From Sphingopyxis macrogoltabida (lineage in GTDB: Bacteria; Pseudomonadota; Alphaproteobacteria; Sphingomonadales; Sphingomonadaceae), in assembly GCF_001307295.1 (NCBI RefSeq), contig NZ_CP012700.1:3289001-3353000 (forward strand): 64,000 nt of DNA, in the 5' to 3' direction. A program made the translations under genes and the position numbers. Below the pieces are notes generated by a model. That model made no database searches and had not been told where the DNA came from. It worked only from the letters and a program-made list of their open reading frames with translations. This document shows positions 9,404-17,602 of the stretch, in pieces. The stretch's first letter is position 1, and every line of letters starts with the position of its first letter.

Positions 9404-10992
9404 CCGCCGCCCACTGGCCGTGGACGATCCTGGAGATTGCCGCCACGGACGACCGCAAGACGATCCGCGAAGCCTATTCGCGTCTGCTCAAGACGCTCGA
9501 CCATGATGCCGAGACCGAGGCCTATATGGCGTTGCGCGACGCGCGCGATGCCGCATTGTCGGGGCAGTTTCTCCATCCCGAAACGGCGAGCGAAGAAGAT
9601 GATGATTTCGGACTCGGCACGCCGTTGCCCGACGACCGCGAGCAGGTGCGAAGCGAGGAACCGGCGGCTGGCGGCGCACCTCAGGAAAGACCGGTCTTCA
9701 CCGTCGAATATAATGATCAAGACGATCGGCGATTCCAGCGCGTCGTCGATCTTTTCGTTGGCGAAAACGCGCTGACGGCAGCTGAAACCGAGGAGCTGGA
9801 ACAGCATGTCGACGCGCTGTTCGCCGACGAACGCATGGCCGATCTCGGCCATTACGCCCGCATCGAAGCATGGCTCGCCCAACTGCTCGCCGAACGTTTT
9901 CCGCGCGGCGCCGACCTGTTCCCCAAGGTGGCGGAATATTTCCATTGGACCGCGCGCGCGCACGAACTCGGCATCCATCCGGCGATCCCCTGGCTGTTCA
10001 ACGCGCATGAGGGCCACAGCCTGGTCCGCGAAATCGAAACGCCCGGCCACGCCTATCATCGCGAATGGGCCGAACTGGCGCGGGGGAAGCCCGACGGCCT
10101 GCTCTGGTTTCGCGCGATCGACAAGCCGCGAATGGCGAACCTGATCGCAACGGTACGCCGCGACTATCCGTGGCTGGAGCAGGAGCATTGGCAGCCCGCG
10201 CTTGTCGCGCGCTGGGAAAAGAAGGTCGAAGGTGGTGGGGTCAAGGGGCCGGGCGCCTGGACCTGGGCTATTATCGCCTTTCTGGCCCTTTCGGCAATCG
10301 GCCGCCTCGCAGGAAGTGACTCATCGCAGATCGATCATAATCCGGCCGCCGTCGCGGCGCTGTCGGCCGCAAACACCGACAAGCATATCGCCGAATTTAT
10401 CGGCACCTTTCCATATGCAAGCGCGGACGGACGATCGGTGGAAACTCTGCGCGTCGAAAGCCCGAAAACCTATGCCACGCTTCAGCGCGTCGCCGCCGAA
10501 TTCGACACGCTCGATGAAGCCCGCAACCGCATCATGATGCGAGAGATTACCGAGACCTATTATCTGATCATCGATAAGCTTCCCTATGAATTGCAAGTCG
10601 CTGATGCGAGATTCCGTGCGGCGATGATCAAGAAGATGAAGGACAATCCACGGGGTTGTGCGGATTTCATCCGCAATCCGCGAACCTACCTCCGGCAGGG
10701 GAACAGCACTGCCTACATCGCGCCGGACTATCAGTATCGGATGTTCTCGGTTGTACACGATCAGTATGACGATCGAGAATGGGCCCTCGTTCACAAAAAC
10801 GCTAGCATTCCGGGTGAATTGATCGGAAGGTTGATTAAGCGCTCGGGGGTACCGGAAGCCAGGGTGCGTAAGGTTTTGAGCTCAAGCATGGCACCCGAAG
10901 CCGATGTCTGCCGCACGATGGGCAGTTTCTACGAGTTGCTGACCGAAATTCCTGCCAAAGAAGCGAGCCAGATATTGCCCGCTGTCTTGTAA
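9400..10992 (+). CDS. Membrane J-domain-like partner of HscC
   Basis: This 530-residue protein starts at a GTG overlapping the hscC stop. Residues 5-55 (HWPWTILEIAATDDRKTIRE, then AYSRLLKTLDHDAETEAYM) resemble the divergent J domains of DjlB-type proteins. The canonical HPD tripeptide is absent and DHD stands near its place. Charged and aromatic-rich helices follow (about 100-270). A single membrane segment, AWTWAIIAFLALSAIGRLA, lies at about residues 287-305. The roughly 220-residue C-terminal part, presumably periplasmic, has no family I recognise. The likely role is to recruit HscC to the membrane; this is inferred from linkage. Confidence 0.7.
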   Translation: MTAAHWPWTILEIAATDDRKTIREAYSRLLKTLDHDAETEAYMALRDARDAALSGQFLHPETASEEDDDFGLGTPLPDDREQVRSEEPAAGGAPQERPVFTVEYNDQDDRRFQRVVDLFVGENALTAAETEELEQHVDALFADERMADLGHYARIEAWLAQLLAERFPRGADLFPKVAEYFHWTARAHELGIHPAIPWLFNAHEGHSLVREIETPGHAYHREWAELARGKPDGLLWFRAIDKPRMANLIATVRRDYPWLEQEHWQPALVARWEKKVEGGGVKGPGAWTWAIIAFLALSAIGRLAGSDSSQIDHNPAAVAALSAANTDKHIAEFIGTFPYASADGRSVETLRVESPKTYATLQRVAAEFDTLDEARNRIMMREITETYYLIIDKLPYELQVADARFRAAMIKKMKDNPRGCADFIRNPRTYLRQGNSTAYIAPDYQYRMFSVVHDQYDDREWALVHKNASIPGELIGRLIKRSGVPEARVRKVLSSSMAPEADVCRTMGSFYELLTEIPAKEASQILPAVL

Positions 10993-11012
10993 CATCGATC
11001 GGAGCCATTTGC

Positions 11013-11522
11013 TTGCGTGCCCTCATGTCCGCCCTGCTTGCGGTCGCCGTCATTTCAACCGCTGCCGCGCAAGATGCATTGCCGCCAGTCACAGCGCCAA
11101 ATGACGCAACGCCGTCCATAGCCGACACCGACGTCCGCCAATTCGCCGCCATCGCGGGGCGCAAGGTCGTCGGGCACCCGGTCGGCGGCCCGGTCGCGAC
11201 CGCCGACAAGGTGCTGCTCCTCGTGCGCGACGACAAGGGTTTTCCCGATATTGCCGGTAGTTTCGGCCTGCCCTCGCGCCAGTCGTTGCCTGCACCTCCG
11301 AAAGGCACGCTCGCGATCATCCGCCTGCACCAGCGGTCGACAACCATCGTCCCCGGTCCGACCGACGACGATCTTGCCTTTGTCGGGGCGAACCGGATTC
11401 CGCTGTTCGTGATCGGCGAATGGGCGCGTCCGGCGCCGATGTGGGAGGTCGCTTGGGTCGACGATACCGTCCGCTTCCGCACGATCGGCGAGGTCGGCGA
11501 AATCGGACCCTGGCGCGAATAG
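11013..11522 (+). CDS. Secreted protein of unknown function, possibly a degenerate JAMM-like fold
   Basis: The protein has 169 residues if translation starts at TTG 11013, eight bases after GGAG; an ATG at 11025 is possible. Residues 1-20 form a signal peptide ending TAAAQD, so it is probably periplasmic. The core has alternating strands, with GTLAIIRLHQRS followed by PGPTDDDLAFVGANRIPLFVIGEW. This order recalls JAMM/JAB-type folds (HxH, then SxxD, then an isoleucine-proline strand) but the first histidine is arginine. I do not claim catalysis. It follows the J-domain-like gene by 20 bases and so completes a three-gene unit with hscC. Confidence 0.55.
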   Translation: MRALMSALLAVAVISTAAAQDALPPVTAPNDATPSIADTDVRQFAAIAGRKVVGHPVGGPVATADKVLLLVRDDKGFPDIAGSFGLPSRQSLPAPPKGTLAIIRLHQRSTTIVPGPTDDDLAFVGANRIPLFVIGEWARPAPMWEVAWVDDTVRFRTIGEVGEIGPWRE

Positions 11523-11669
11523 GCGGCTGGCGGCCGACGTTGGACGCGTTTGGGAGGCCTCCCGTCCCCTTGGCCGGCTCCAGCACTATCTTCCGCGGCC
11601 AAGGCGAACTATGACGCTGGGGTGACGTCTGGCTGACACAGATGTGACAGTCCTCCGCGAAAGACGAGC

Positions 11670-12353
11670 ATGAGCAGCAATCCCCGCATCCAGACCACCG
11701 TGACACCACCGGTCCGTATCCAGCAGAATATTCTGGCGCGAAGCGAGCGGCGGCTACTGAACTGGATCTGTCCGCGCTTGCCCCGCTGGGTAACCCCCGA
11801 CCAGCTCACCATATTGGGCTTCCTCGGCGCGGTGCTCGTCGCCGCGGGCTATATATTGAGCTGGCAGGACAGCGAATGGCTCGGCCTGTCGCTCGTCGGC
11901 TATATCGTCAACTGGTTCGGCGACTCGCTCGACGGCAGCCTTGCCCGCTGGCGGCGGATCGAGCGCCCCGCCTATGGCTATTTCGTCGATCACAGCGTCG
12001 ACGCCGCCGCCACCCTGCTGATGATCAGCGCGATCGGCATGAGCCCCTATCTGCGGCTCGACGTCGCGTTGATGGGGGTCATCGGCTATTTCCTGCTGTC
12101 GATTCACACTTTCCTTTCCGCGAAGGTGGTCGGCGAATTTCGCCTGTCCTACATGGCCGGCGGCCCGACCGAATTGCGCCTGATGCTGATGGCGATGACG
12201 ATGGCGATGCCGATCGTCGGCGGCGACGACATTCGCGGCACCAATTTTTCGCCGTTCGACCTGTTCGGCCTGTTCGTCGCCAGCATCCTCGTGACGCTGT
12301 TCGTCGTGCAAAGCTTTGCGCTGGCACGGACGCTGCGCGCCCGCGGCAACTGA
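11670..12353 (+). CDS. CDP-alcohol phosphatidyltransferase family protein
   Basis: This 227-residue membrane enzyme carries the CDP-alcohol phosphotransferase signature as DSLDGSLAR followed by GYFVDHSVD (about residues 89-116), with all four metal-binding aspartates. Several hydrophobic helices follow. The family joins a CDP-activated alcohol or diacylglycerol to a second alcohol to make phospholipids. The acceptor cannot be told from sequence. The 147-base gap upstream holds no gene. The gene ends four bases before the convergent prephenate dehydratase gene. Confidence 0.85.
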   Translation: MSSNPRIQTTVTPPVRIQQNILARSERRLLNWICPRLPRWVTPDQLTILGFLGAVLVAAGYILSWQDSEWLGLSLVGYIVNWFGDSLDGSLARWRRIERPAYGYFVDHSVDAAATLLMISAIGMSPYLRLDVALMGVIGYFLLSIHTFLSAKVVGEFRLSYMAGGPTELRLMLMAMTMAMPIVGGDDIRGTNFSPFDLFGLFVASILVTLFVVQSFALARTLRARGN

Positions 12354-12357
12354 TACC

Positions 12358-13248
12358 CTAGGGCCGAACCCGCGCCTGACGATAGGTCCCGAGCAACCGC
12401 AGCGACTTGGTCTGGAAATCCAGCTCCTCGAGCGCCCGGTCGATATGGTCCTCGCCCGGCGCGCCGACGATGTCGGCGTAGAATTTCGTCGCCGCGAAAC
12501 TGCCGCCGACCTGATAGCTTTCGAGCTTGGTCATATTGACGCCGTTCGTCGCGAAGCCGCCGAGCGCCTTGTACAGCGCCGCGGGAATATTCTTCACCTC
12601 GAAGACGAAGGTCGTCATGAGCGGCACGCCCTGCGGCACGTCGGCGAGCGGTTCGCGCGCCAGCACGACGAAGCGGGTCATATTGTGATCGGCATCCTCG
12701 ATCCCCGCCTCGTGCAGCGTCAGCCCGTAAAGGTCGGCGGCATGCGGCGGCGCCACTGCGGCAAGGCCGACTTCGTCGCTGTCGGCGACCCAAGCCGCGG
12801 CGCCCGCGGTGTCGCTGTGCGCGACCGGATCGATATGGTTTGCGCGCAGCCAGTGGCGGCACTGGCCGAGCGCCTGCTCGTGGCTCATCGCGCGGGTGAT
12901 CGGTCCGAGATTGCGGCTCATCAGGCCGTGGCGGATGCGCAGGAAATGTTCGCCGACGATCGACAGACCGGATTCGGGAAGCAGGAAGTGGATGTCGGCG
13001 ACGCGGCCGTGCAGGCTGTTTTCGATCGGGATGATCGCGCGGTCGACGCGCCCCTCGCGAACGGCGTCGATCGCATCCTCGAAGCTGTAGCAGGGGAGCG
13101 GCAACGAATCCGCGGCATATTCGCGCGCCGCAAGGTCGCTGTTCGCGCCGGGCGCGCCCTGAAACGCCAGCCCGCGCGCCGGTTCGGCGAGTGCCGCCGC
13201 CGTCATGGCGTCGACCAGATGCTGCGCGGATGCCGAATAACTGCCCAT
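12358..13248 (-). CDS. pheA: Prephenate dehydratase
   Basis: This monofunctional enzyme (296 residues) converts prephenate to phenylpyruvate in phenylalanine synthesis. The catalytic domain begins at GLAFQGAPGANSD and includes IIPIENSLHGRVAD and the conserved NMTRFVVLA. A C-terminal ACT domain (about residues 205-285; NMTKLESYQVGGSF) should give feedback inhibition by phenylalanine; ESYQ replaces the ESRP seen in many relatives. The ATG at 13248 is chosen because AGGAAGG lies five bases upstream; an upstream TTG is unlikely. No chorismate mutase domain is fused. Confidence 0.93.
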   Translation of the reverse strand: MGSYSASAQHLVDAMTAAALAEPARGLAFQGAPGANSDLAAREYAADSLPLPCYSFEDAIDAVREGRVDRAIIPIENSLHGRVADIHFLLPESGLSIVGEHFLRIRHGLMSRNLGPITRAMSHEQALGQCRHWLRANHIDPVAHSDTAGAAAWVADSDEVGLAAVAPPHAADLYGLTLHEAGIEDADHNMTRFVVLAREPLADVPQGVPLMTTFVFEVKNIPAALYKALGGFATNGVNMTKLESYQVGGSFAATKFYADIVGAPGEDHIDRALEELDFQTKSLRLLGTYRQARVRP

Positions 13249-13340
13249 GACCACCTTCCTCAACCGGAGCGGCGGCGCATAGCCGGGCGACGAAGCGTTC
13301 GCAACTCGCGCGCGACTGGGCGATCGGCCATTTCATCCCC

Positions 13341-13369
13341 TTGCGCCACCGTGCCCGCGCCAGTAAGGG
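13341..13369 (+). promoter_or_regulatory. Candidate promoter of the cytochrome c pair
   Basis: TTGCGC (13341-13346) and TAAGGG (13364-13369) are separated by 17 bases and lie about 60 bases before the first cytochrome gene. The -10-like box resembles those before serC, hisZ and purA in this window. The match to the housekeeping consensus is modest. Confidence 0.35.
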
Positions 13370-13427
13370 AGCGACCAAATCATATCGTGCGCCCGGAGCG
13401 GGCGCCAGCGAACGGGGCTGCAAGAGC

Positions 13428-14096
13428 ATGGACAATCGCAACAACACTATTGCCGGATGGGTACTTTTTGCCGGCATTTGCGCGCTGGGCCTGACGATCG
13501 GATCGGGCATGCTGTTCGCCGGCCACGCTCCCGAAAAGCCGGGTTTCCCCATCGAGGACGCCGAAGGCGGTGCCGGCGGCGGCGAATCGGCCGTGCCGCT
13601 CGGTAACCTGCTCGCTGCGGCCGACGTCGCCAAGGGCGAAGCGGTGTTCGCGAAATGCGCCGCCTGCCATACGATCAATTCGGGCGGCGCCAACGGCATC
13701 GGCCCCAACCTCTATGGCACACTGGGCGAGGAAATCGGCCACGGCAAGCATGGCTTCGCTTTCTCGACTGCGCTCTCGGGCATGGGCGGTAGCTGGGACT
13801 TCGAAAAAATGGACGCGTGGCTGACCAGCCCGCGCAAGTTCGCACCCGGGACGAAAATGTCGTTCGCGGGGCTCAGCAGCGCCGAGGATCGCGCCAATCT
13901 GCTCGTCTATCTGAACGCACAGGGTTCGAACCTGCCGCTGCCCGCCGCCGAGGCGGCCCCGGCAGCCGATGCCGCCGCTCCCGCGGAAGGCGCCGCGGCG
14001 CCGGCCGAAGGCGCGGACAAGGCCGCCGCAGCCCCGGCCGAGGGCGCAGCCCCCGCCGCCGGTGCGTCCCCCGCTCCGGCCGAAGCCAAGAAATAA
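13428..14096 (+). CDS. Membrane-anchored class I cytochrome c
   Basis: The protein has 222 residues. An uncleaved membrane anchor lies at about residues 9-32. The heme-binding CAACH is at 77-81, and PGTKMSFAG near residue 145 supplies the axial methionine. A long alanine/proline/glutamate-rich tail (about 165-222) follows. The arrangement is that of CycM-type membrane cytochromes that carry electrons to terminal oxidases. The start is ATG 13428. It overlaps the next cytochrome gene by one base. The tail looks like a flexible spacer and is the least conserved part. Confidence 0.88.
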   Translation: MDNRNNTIAGWVLFAGICALGLTIGSGMLFAGHAPEKPGFPIEDAEGGAGGGESAVPLGNLLAAADVAKGEAVFAKCAACHTINSGGANGIGPNLYGTLGEEIGHGKHGFAFSTALSGMGGSWDFEKMDAWLTSPRKFAPGTKMSFAGLSSAEDRANLLVYLNAQGSNLPLPAAEAAPAADAAAPAEGAAAPAEGADKAAAAPAEGAAPAAGASPAPAEAKK

Positions 14097-14530
14097 TGCG
14101 CACCCTGCCCGTCCTGCTGGCGGGCGCGCTTGCCCTCGCCGGCTGCGGCAAGAGCGAACCGGCCGCCGATTCGGCGACGACCGGCGAGGCTGCAGCCGAA
14201 GCGCCTGCCGCTGCGATCGAACCGACCGCCGCAATGGGCGAGCAGGTCTTCAAGCGCTGCATGGCCTGCCACACGATCGACGCCGGCGGCCGCAACGGGA
14301 TCGGCCCCAATCTCCACGGCGTCGTCGGACGCGCAGTCGCCTCGCACGAAGGTTTTTCCTATTCGGGCGCGATGAAGGCGAAGGGCGGCATCTGGGACGA
14401 AGCGGCGCTCGACACCTATCTCGAAGCGCCGATGAAGGCGCTGCCCGGCACGCGCATGGCCTTTGCCGGCGTGATCGATGCCGCCGATCGCAAGGCGCTG
14501 ATCCTGTATCTGAAAGAACAGTCGAAATAA
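14096..14530 (+). CDS. Lipoprotein cytochrome c
   Basis: This 144-residue protein has a lipoprotein signal ending LALAGC with the modified cysteine at about residue 17, then an alanine/glutamate-rich linker. A class I cytochrome c domain follows, with CMACH at about 55-59 and axial methionine in PGTRMAFAG. It begins in the stop codon of the membrane cytochrome gene, with which it shares about the same heme domain (xGxxxFxxCxACHTI, NGIGPNL). The pair probably arose by duplication and serves periplasmic electron transfer. Confidence 0.88.
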   Translation: MRTLPVLLAGALALAGCGKSEPAADSATTGEAAAEAPAAAIEPTAAMGEQVFKRCMACHTIDAGGRNGIGPNLHGVVGRAVASHEGFSYSGAMKAKGGIWDEAALDTYLEAPMKALPGTRMAFAGVIDAADRKALILYLKEQSK

Positions 14531-14539
14531 CTTTCGACC

Positions 14540-14571
14540 ATCCTCCCCGCCGCTTTTGCGACAGGGAGGAT
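14540..14571. terminator. Bidirectional hairpin between convergent genes
   Basis: ATCCTCCC (14540-14547) pairs with GGGAGGAT (14564-14571), with further partial pairing inside the loop. The hairpin lies ten bases after the cytochrome stop and just before the end of the convergent LOG-family gene. Only short T/A runs flank it. Confidence 0.55.
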
Positions 14572-14579
14572 TTCGGCGC

Positions 14580-15455
14580 TCAATGCGCCTCTTCGATATT
14601 CGCGTAGAAACCGTCGATGATCGCCCACGCCTCGGCGGCGGTCTCGACGAAGGTAAAGAGGTCGAGGTCGCGGGCGCTGATCACCCCCTCCTCCACCAGC
14701 GCGTCGAAATTGACGACGCGGTGCCAGAACTCCTTGCCGAACAGGACGATCGGGATCGGCTTGATCTTGCCGGTCTGGATCAGCGTCAGCAGCTCGAACA
14801 TCTCGTCGAACGTGCCGAAGCCGCCAGGGAACACCGCGACCGCGCGCGCGCGAAGCAGAAAGTGCATCTTCCTGAGCGCGAAATAGTGGAACTGGAAACT
14901 CAAATCAGGCGTGACGTACCGGTTCGGCGCCTGCTCGTGCGGCAGCACGATGTTGAGCCCGATCGACTCGCGGCCCTCGTCGGCGGCGCCGCGGTTCGCG
15001 GCTTCCATGATCGACGGTCCGCCGCCCGAGCAGACGACGAAATGGCGGCAGCCCTTGTCGTCGCACGGCACCTGGCTCGCGAGCCGCGCCAGCGCCCGCG
15101 CCTCGTCGTAATAATGCGCCTTCGCCTTCAGCCGCCGCGCGATGTTGCGCTGGACGTCGTCGGTCGCCGCGGTTTCCAGCGCATCGGCCTCGTCAGGTTC
15201 GGGAATGCGCGCCGAGCCATAGATGACGAGCGTCGATTCGATCCCCGCTTCGTCGAGCAGCAGTTCGGGCTTGAGCAGTTCGAGCTGGAAGCGCACCGGG
15301 CGCAAATCCTCGCGCAACAGGAAGTCGGTATCCTGAAAGGCGAGCCGGTAAGCGGCGCTGGCGGTCTGCGGTGTGGTGGTCGCCTGTTCGGCGAAACGCG
15401 CGTCGTCCTTGGCCTTGTGGAAACGCGAACGATGAGGTTGTTTATCTTCAGCCAT
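14580..15455 (-). CDS. LOG-family (TIGR00730-like) Rossmann-fold protein
   Basis: The protein has 291 residues from the ATG at 15455. It carries the family nucleotide motif as SGGGPSIMEAANRGA and FPGGFGTFDEMFE (PGGxGTxxE). LOG proteins release free cytokinin-type bases from nucleoside monophosphates, and many bacterial relatives act as general nucleotide 5'-monophosphate nucleosidases; the older label lysine decarboxylase is misleading. An N-terminal extension of about 75 residues precedes the VIYGSARIP strand, as in the longer form of this family. A TTG 36 bases upstream could add 12 residues. Confidence 0.85.
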   Translation of the reverse strand: MAEDKQPHRSRFHKAKDDARFAEQATTTPQTASAAYRLAFQDTDFLLREDLRPVRFQLELLKPELLLDEAGIESTLVIYGSARIPEPDEADALETAATDDVQRNIARRLKAKAHYYDEARALARLASQVPCDDKGCRHFVVCSGGGPSIMEAANRGAADEGRESIGLNIVLPHEQAPNRYVTPDLSFQFHYFALRKMHFLLRARAVAVFPGGFGTFDEMFELLTLIQTGKIKPIPIVLFGKEFWHRVVNFDALVEEGVISARDLDLFTFVETAAEAWAIIDGFYANIEEAH

Positions 15456-15504
15456 TGGCGGACGGCTAGCCGCTTGGCGCCGCTTTGCCAAGCCGCGCGG
15501 GATT

Positions 15505-16218
15505 TTAGCGGCAGTAGCCGTTGCCGCTCATGTCGAGGTGGAAGTGGTTATAATGCGCCGCATTGTAATCGGGGCTCAGCACCGTCCCGAAGCGCCGGCA
15601 CGCCGATTTGTGCAGCGCGCGGAGGAAATCCTGCGACGGCTTGTCGCCCTGCCAGCCGCCGTCGAGCATGATCCGCCGTCCGTCGGCAAGTACGAAGCCC
15701 GAGACGTCGACCGCGTTCGAATAGGCGTGCTGCGACAGCCGGCCCGAGCGGCCGCCATAGATGTTGCGGCAACTATAGGTACCATAGGTCTCGATCTTGA
15801 CGACCTCTTGCCCGAAATATTTCCGCGCCGCGGGGCGGACCGCATATTGCGCCCATGCCGCGAAATTGCGCGCGAGCGGGCAGGTCATCGCGCCAAGGTT
15901 GGTGACCGGGGTGCCGATATCGAGCAGCTTCACCGAATCGATCGAACTGCAGCCGCCGCCATGATCCTGGTTCGGCAGCGGCGTGAAGCGTACCCCCGCC
16001 TGCTTGAGGTCGAACGCGCATTGCTGCGCCTCGGCACTGGTGAACGAAGGCGTTCCCGTAACCTGCGGACGCTTGGGCGTGTTCGCACTCGCGCTAGCGT
16101 CCGGCCGCTTCCCGCGGTTGTTCTTCATCGCCTCGGGCGTTCCGAAACAGGCCGAAAGCGCCAGCGCCATGGTCGCTGCGACGAGCATCCGGGGCTGCAG
16201 GAAGGAGGGGATCGCCAT
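15505..16218 (-). CDS. Extensin-like domain lipoprotein
   Basis: The protein has 237 residues from ATG 16218. It has a lipoprotein signal peptide ending LALSACFG and a linker. The C-terminal extensin-like domain (about residues 65-237) contains SQHAYSNAVDVSGF and AHYNHFHLDM. The HxxxxAxD and HFH patterns resemble metal-dependent D-Ala-D-Ala carboxypeptidase folds (VanY/M15-like), so a peptidoglycan role is possible. Function is not established for the family. An upstream in-frame ATG at 16305 lacks a signal peptide context. It diverges from serC. Confidence 0.8.
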   Translation of the reverse strand: MAIPSFLQPRMLVAATMALALSACFGTPEAMKNNRGKRPDASASANTPKRPQVTGTPSFTSAEAQQCAFDLKQAGVRFTPLPNQDHGGGCSSIDSVKLLDIGTPVTNLGAMTCPLARNFAAWAQYAVRPAARKYFGQEVVKIETYGTYSCRNIYGGRSGRLSQHAYSNAVDVSGFVLADGRRIMLDGGWQGDKPSQDFLRALHKSACRRFGTVLSPDYNAAHYNHFHLDMSGNGYCR

Positions 16219-16305
16219 GGGCGTCAATTTACCGACAATTTGGTTAACAGGCTGTAAACTATCTTCTCGCCTCGTCGCTAATTTCGCCCGGGCCGCGCAT
16301 TTCAT

Positions 16306-16333
16306 TTGACAGGCGGGCGCGCGACCCTAAAGG
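16306..16333 (+). promoter_or_regulatory. Candidate serC promoter
   Basis: A perfect -35 TTGACA (16306-16311) is followed after 16 bases by TAAAGG (16328-16333), about 55 bases before the serC start. It is the best housekeeping-type promoter I can see in the window. Confidence 0.55.
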
Positions 16334-16387
16334 CGGCGCCGGGCCACGCGGTCCCAACGCCGCGCGAGCTCTCTGCAAGGAGAGACT

Positions 16388-17518
16388 ATGATGAGTGAAG
16401 TGACGACGCCACAGGTGCGCCCGACGCGCCCCTATTTTTCTTCCGGTCCCTGCGCGAAGCCGCCGGGCTGGGACGCCTCCAAAATCGCTGTCGAATCGCT
16501 GGGCCGGTCGCACCGCGCCAAGATCGGCAAGACGCGCCTCGCCTATTGCATCGACCTGATGCGCGAGATGCTGCAGCTTCCCGACACGCACCGCATCGGC
16601 ATCGTCCCCGGCTCCGACACCGGCGCCTTCGAAATGGCGATGTGGACGATGCTCGGCGCCCGCCCCGTCACGACGCTCGCATGGGAAAGCTTCGGAGAAG
16701 GCTGGGTCACCGACGCCGCCAAGCAGCTCCGGCTCGACCCGACGGTCATCCGCGCCGATTACGGCCAGCTTCCCGACCTGACCCAGGTCGACTGGTCGAA
16801 CGACGTCCTCTTCACCTGGAACGGCACCACCAGCGGCGTGCGCGTCCCGAACGGCGACTGGATCGCCGCCGACCGCGAGGGGCTGAGCTTCGCCGACGCG
16901 ACCAGCGCGGTGTTCGCCTACGACCTGCCGTGGGACAAGATCGACGTCGCAACCTTCAGCTGGCAGAAGGTGCTCGGCGGCGAAGGCGGCCATGGCGTGC
17001 TGATCCTTGGCCCGCGCGCGGTCGAACGGCTGGAGAATTACACCCCCGCCTGGCCGCTGCCGAAGGTCTTCCGCCTCGTTTCGAAGGGCGCGCTCGCGGA
17101 GGGTGTGTTCAAGGGCGAGACGATCAACACCCCCTCGATGCTCGCGGTCGAGGATGCGATCTTCGCGCTCGAATGGGCGAAGTCGCTCGGCGGTCTCGAC
17201 GGGCTGAAGGCGCGCAGCGATGCAAACGCCGCGGCGCTCGACAAGATCGTCGCCGACCGCGACTGGCTCTCCCACCTCGCCGCCGATCCCGCCAGCCGCT
17301 CGAAGACCTCGGTCTGCCTGTCGGTCGCGGGCGCTGATGCGGATTTCATCAAGAAATTCGCCGGCGCGCTCGAAAAGGAAGGCGCGGCTTACGACGTCGC
17401 CGGCTACCGCGACGCGCCTCCGGGCCTGCGCATCTGGTGCGGCGCGACCGTCGACACCGCCGATATCGAAGCGCTCGGCCCGTGGCTCGACTGGGCCTAC
17501 GCCAGCCTTTCGGCCTGA
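16388..17518 (+). CDS. serC: Phosphoserine aminotransferase
   Basis: This 376-residue PLP enzyme converts 3-phosphohydroxypyruvate and glutamate to phosphoserine. It begins with PTRPYFSSGPCAKPPGW. The PLP lysine lies in FSWQKVLGGEGGHGV and LFTWNGTTSGVRVPNG forms part of the cofactor site. The shape fits the shorter archaeal/alphaproteobacterial SerC type rather than the E. coli type. AAGGAG lies five bases before the first of two adjacent ATGs. serA follows on the same strand across a hairpin repeat. No serB is seen in the window. Confidence 0.95.
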   Translation: MMSEVTTPQVRPTRPYFSSGPCAKPPGWDASKIAVESLGRSHRAKIGKTRLAYCIDLMREMLQLPDTHRIGIVPGSDTGAFEMAMWTMLGARPVTTLAWESFGEGWVTDAAKQLRLDPTVIRADYGQLPDLTQVDWSNDVLFTWNGTTSGVRVPNGDWIAADREGLSFADATSAVFAYDLPWDKIDVATFSWQKVLGGEGGHGVLILGPRAVERLENYTPAWPLPKVFRLVSKGALAEGVFKGETINTPSMLAVEDAIFALEWAKSLGGLDGLKARSDANAAALDKIVADRDWLSHLAADPASRSKTSVCLSVAGADADFIKKFAGALEKEGAAYDVAGYRDAPPGLRIWCGATVDTADIEALGPWLDWAYASLSA

Positions 17519-17528
17519 CCTTTGTGTT

Positions 17529-17588
17529 CCCCGGCGCAAGCCGGGGCCCATTTCCCCATTCCGCCACACATCCCGGTTATCGCCGGGA
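17529..17588. repeat. REP-like double hairpin between serC and serA
   Basis: Two short GC-rich palindromes face each other: CCCCGGCGCAAGCCGGGG (17529-17546) and TCCCGGTTATCGCCGGGA (17571-17588). The core CCCGGC..GCCGGG is the same as in the elements at 20466 and 53743. They lie ten bases after the serC stop and fourteen before serA. They could protect or separate the two messages. Confidence 0.75.
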
Positions 17589-17602
17589 TACGGAGACATA
17601 AA

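Noticed and set aside
14580..15455. Lysine decarboxylase
   Set aside because: The PGGxGTxxE motif is that of LOG-type nucleotide nucleosidases; the old decarboxylase label has no support in the sequence.
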